Origin: an uncultured Rhodobacterales bacterium
Lineage (GTDB): Bacteria > Pseudomonadota > Alphaproteobacteria > Rhodobacterales > Rhodobacteraceae
Reading direction: 5' to 3'
Assembly: GCA_937901055.1 (NCBI GenBank)
Contig: CALCGO010000611.1
Location: 1-5,104, forward strand
DNA: 5,104 nt
The notes under the pieces are model-generated. The model was not told the origin of the DNA. It ran no database searches and saw nothing but the letters and a program-made list of their open reading frames with translations. The position numbers and the translations under genes were made by a program. Each line of letters starts with the position of its first letter. Position 1 is the first letter of the stretch. Positions 4,644 through 5,104 of this stretch are shown in pieces.

Positions 4644-5104
4644 TTAGCGCCAAACCGTTTTCAGCCAACCGGCGATATCCCGAATACAATCGTTGCCCTG
4701 CGGAATTACCTTGCACAGGTTGACGAATGCGTGGATTTGGCCGGCGTACTGGATATGTTTAACCTCGACCCCCTCGGCTGACAGGCGTTCAGCATAGGTA
4801 TCGCCATCATCGCGCAGCGGATCAAAACCGCTGGTGACGATACAAGCCCTTGGTTGATCAGCGACGGTATCCCTTAGTAAGGGGGAGAGCCTTAGGTCTT
4901 CGATGTCATCAGGGCCACGTGTATATAAATCGAGGAAATACTCCATCCGAGCTTTGGGAAGGATGTAAGCATTCCATAGCTCCTCCATGGAATCCGAGAT
5001 CATGCGCGCATCAAGGGCCGGATAAATCAAGACCTGCAAATCCGGTGTGCGCTCGCCGTTCATGGCGGCTTGCTGGCAGACAACGGCGGCAAGATTACCC
5101 CCCG
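4644..5104 (-). CDS. HSL-type alpha/beta hydrolase (partial, N-terminus outside window)
   Basis: The last 152 residues of a carboxylesterase/lipase-like enzyme of the hormone-sensitive-lipase family (alpha/beta hydrolase fold-3, PF07859). The visible part opens with GGNLAA, the end of the GDSAGGN nucleophile elbow, so the catalytic Ser should lie two codons past the window edge. LIYPALDA (25-32) is the strand after it. The acid is Asp94 in SGFDPLRDDG (91-100) and the base His124 in GQIHAF (121-126), where the family more often has HGF. The frame is open to the window end, so the Met at 5063 is not the start. The substrate is probably a short-chain ester but cannot be named. The stop TAA (4646-4644) is 2 bases from the next gene's ATG, showing an operon. 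Confidence 0.93.
   Translation of the reverse strand, partial: GGNLAAVVCQQAAMNGERTPDLQVLIYPALDARMISDSMEELWNAYILPKARMEYFLDLYTRGPDDIEDLRLSPLLRDTVADQPRACIVTSGFDPLRDDGDTYAERLSAEGVEVKHIQYAGQIHAFVNLCKVIPQGNDCIRDIAGWLKTVWR

Noticed and set aside
4642..4716. Longer start of the membrane protein at GTG 4716
   Set aside because: It would overlap the hydrolase coding sequence by 73 bases and adds residues that are merely the hydrolase end in another frame; ATG at 4641 follows the hydrolase stop directly.

Overview
The window looks like a chromosomal piece of an alphaproteobacterium, most likely of the Rhodobacterales. Three things point there. The tRNA-His gene has no encoded G-1 and has A73, the arrangement peculiar to many Alphaproteobacteria. 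A 65-residue protein beginning MGINSESDVSANLQIGP resembles a short family I associate with Rhodobacterales. A 6S RNA gene lies directly in front of a 5-formyltetrahydrofolate cyclo-ligase gene. Hand counts give about 60% GC in sampled coding lines, against about 42% in 240 bases sampled to the left of the tRNA.

Layout. 1-433: AT-richer DNA on the 3' side of the tRNA gene, holding one unrecognised small ORF, an inverted repeat and a helically phased direct repeat; it may be the edge of an integrated element. 434-510: tRNA-His(GTG), minus strand. 704-901: small conserved protein, plus strand, with a strong ribosome binding site. 888-2552: a family-4-like glycosyltransferase, minus strand, converging on the small gene. 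2660-2824: 6S RNA, plus strand, abutting the start codon of the cyclo-ligase (2825-3394). 3395-3642: convergent intergenic region with hairpins. 3643-4641: ten-segment inner-membrane protein of unknown function, minus strand. 4644-5104: C-terminal two thirds or less of an HSL-type alpha/beta hydrolase, minus strand, cut by the window end and only 2 bases upstream of the membrane-protein gene.

How the genes relate. The 6S RNA and cyclo-ligase form the widespread ssrS-ygfA pair and are probably co-transcribed. The hydrolase and membrane protein form a tight two-gene operon and may work together, though nothing in the sequence gives a substrate. The glycosyltransferase and the small protein are single genes that meet tail to tail.

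The strongest unusual observation is in the glycosyltransferase. A 7-bp tandem duplication (CGCACTT twice, 1032-1045) shifts the frame near the C-terminus. Removing one copy in silico restores a family-like C-terminal helix and a stop at 902-904, exactly next to the neighbouring gene's stop. I see no clearly new multi-gene system in this window.
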